Source: Deltaproteobacteria bacterium | GTDB taxonomy: Bacteria; Desulfobacterota; Desulfarculia; Adiutricales; Adiutricaceae | Assembly: GCA_031276865.1 (NCBI GenBank) | Contig: JAISMF010000040.1 | Span: 29,829 to 93,828 of the forward strand | Direction of reading: 5' to 3' | Length of the DNA: 64,000 bases | Shown: one piece after another, positions 63,105-64,000 of the stretch | How positions within the stretch are numbered: position 1 is the first letter of the stretch | Layout of the letters: each line of letters begins with the position of its first letter | The notes under the pieces: generated by a model | What the model was told of the DNA's origin: nothing | The model's input: the letters and a program-made list of their open reading frames with translations, nothing else | Databases searched by the model: none | Translations under genes and position numbers: made by a program

Positions 63105-63950
63105 ATGAATATACTTGTAATTGGGAATGGATTTGATTTAGCACATAGACTACTAACAAGGTATACTGATTTTTTGAAGTATTGTGATAATTATGAAAGG
63201 AGAAATTCAATTTCTCATGATTAAGAATACAAAAAAGAATTCTCTGAATTTATTAAAGATAATATATGGCTTACTTTTTTTCAAAACTCAAAAGACAATC
63301 TAAATACTAATATTAAAAATAATTGGATAGACTTTGAAAATGAAATTGCAGAAATAATTAACAGTATTCATGATGCTATACCAAAAATAGAATTGTATGA
63401 AAAAAATGTTGCTAAAAAAGTTGTTTATCTTGAATTTAAAAAAAATGATATAAAAGAAAAACTTATCTCATTTTTATTATTAATTGGCAAGAAAGATAAT
63501 AACTTGGATTTTAAATATAAAATAGAAGATAAATACACAGATAAAATATATTTACATTTGAAGAGTTTTTATATTCACAATTTAGAATATTTGTTCATGC
63601 ATTTGAAATATAATGTTTAAAAATCAATAATCTTTCAAATATTATGTCTACATTACAAAAACCATTATTACGAGAAAAATATATATTAAAATTTGATTGT
63701 ATACTTAGTTTTAATTATACAAGTATTTATGAACTCTTATATGATAAAAATAATATTAATTACTGTTATATACATGCAAAATCTCAAATTGATAAAAATG
63801 AAACATATTTAGTATTCGGAACAGACGATAATTTACCTTTAGATCAAATAAGCTGTAATTCCCCTTATTTTTTGCCCCAACAAAAAAAAATTAAATCCTT
63901 CACATAATATTAAAATAGATAATCATACAAAAAGACCTTATAGTATATAG
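63105..63950 (+). pseudogene. AbiH family phage abortive-infection gene, broken
   Basis: The N-terminus MNILVIGNGFDLAHRLLTRY is diagnostic of AbiH proteins, which abort phage infection. AAGGAAG precedes the ATG. A TAA at 63222-63224 interrupts the frame at codon 40; the same frame then resumes (DNIWLTFF, NNWIDFENEIAEI) to 63620. A one-base shift in TTTAAAAA at 63616-63623 moves to a second frame holding the conserved FDCILSFNYTSIYELLYD and YCYIHA. An A9 run at 63882-63890 restores the first frame (NPSHNIKIDN) to a TAG at 63950. With a nonsense codon and two shifts, it is most likely inactive. The true end may lie outside this window. Confidence 0.75.
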
Positions 63951-64000
63951 TATAAATTACTATGTGCTCGAACATTTTAAAATTAACCTTGGTTTATTCC

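Overview
The window reads as a piece of chromosome from a Gram-negative, probably anaerobic deltaproteobacterium (Desulfobacterota). This placement is inferred from gene content: an exported CbiK-type cobaltochelatase, a DUF4198 periplasmic protein, a bactofilin, amphi-Trp and PhoU-kinase proteins, and small zinc-ribbon proteins. The core is very GC-rich. It is interrupted by AT-rich, gene-poor islands with decayed genes, repeats and toxin or phage-defence remnants. That mixture suggests a genome losing accessory DNA, perhaps host-associated (inference). No tRNA, rRNA or CRISPR array was recognised.

Layout. 0.6-6.1 kb (+): ilvA, guaA and an unusually long pyrG. 6.4-11.1 kb: an AT-rich island with a frameshifted gene, an orphan AbiEii-like toxin, a 90-bp palindrome-ended element and a group II intron remnant. 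11.4-22.4 kb: bactofilin and a zinc ribbon (-), then tRNA threonylcarbamoylation and DedA genes, ileS, dnaX with an A11 run and an overlapping ORF, ybaB, and a PHP-like gene. 22.4-25.5 kb: a consensus promoter, a decayed Fic gene, an amphi-Trp gene and a PhoU-phosphotransferase fusion. 25.5-29.9 kb (-): a lipoprotein, ackA and a SWIM-zinc-finger/HTH protein. 29.9-32.7 kb: a 2.7-kb gene desert. 32.7-37.8 kb (-): sbcDC. 37.8-42.2 kb: a second AT-rich island with an AAA-ATPase/PD-(D/E)XK protein and more copies of the 90-bp element.

42.2-50.8 kb holds a probable cobalt/corrinoid region: zinc ribbon, DUF4198, DUF808, a FecCD-type permease with its ATPase, exported CbiK and a substrate-binding protein. 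The parts could form one binding-protein-dependent uptake system plus a periplasmic chelatase. 51-59 kb: a chemotaxis receptor, umuC behind twin palindromic operators with umuD convergent and overlapping it, a non-catalytic integrase-like protein, and a CI-like repressor behind its own operator dyads. 60.2-61.2 kb: a D-2-hydroxyacid dehydrogenase. 61.4-64 kb: a third AT-rich island with a frameshifted small gene, a PIN toxin with two tandem antitoxin-like proteins, and a broken AbiH gene.

The observations most worth checking are the conserved bipartite motif with identical 32-bp register upstream of the MCP and SWIM genes, the twin umuC operators, the dnaX A11 run feeding a 230-codon second frame, the 90-bp mobile-looking repeat family, the structured segment behind a perfect promoter, and the number of single-base frameshifts that fall in homopolymers.
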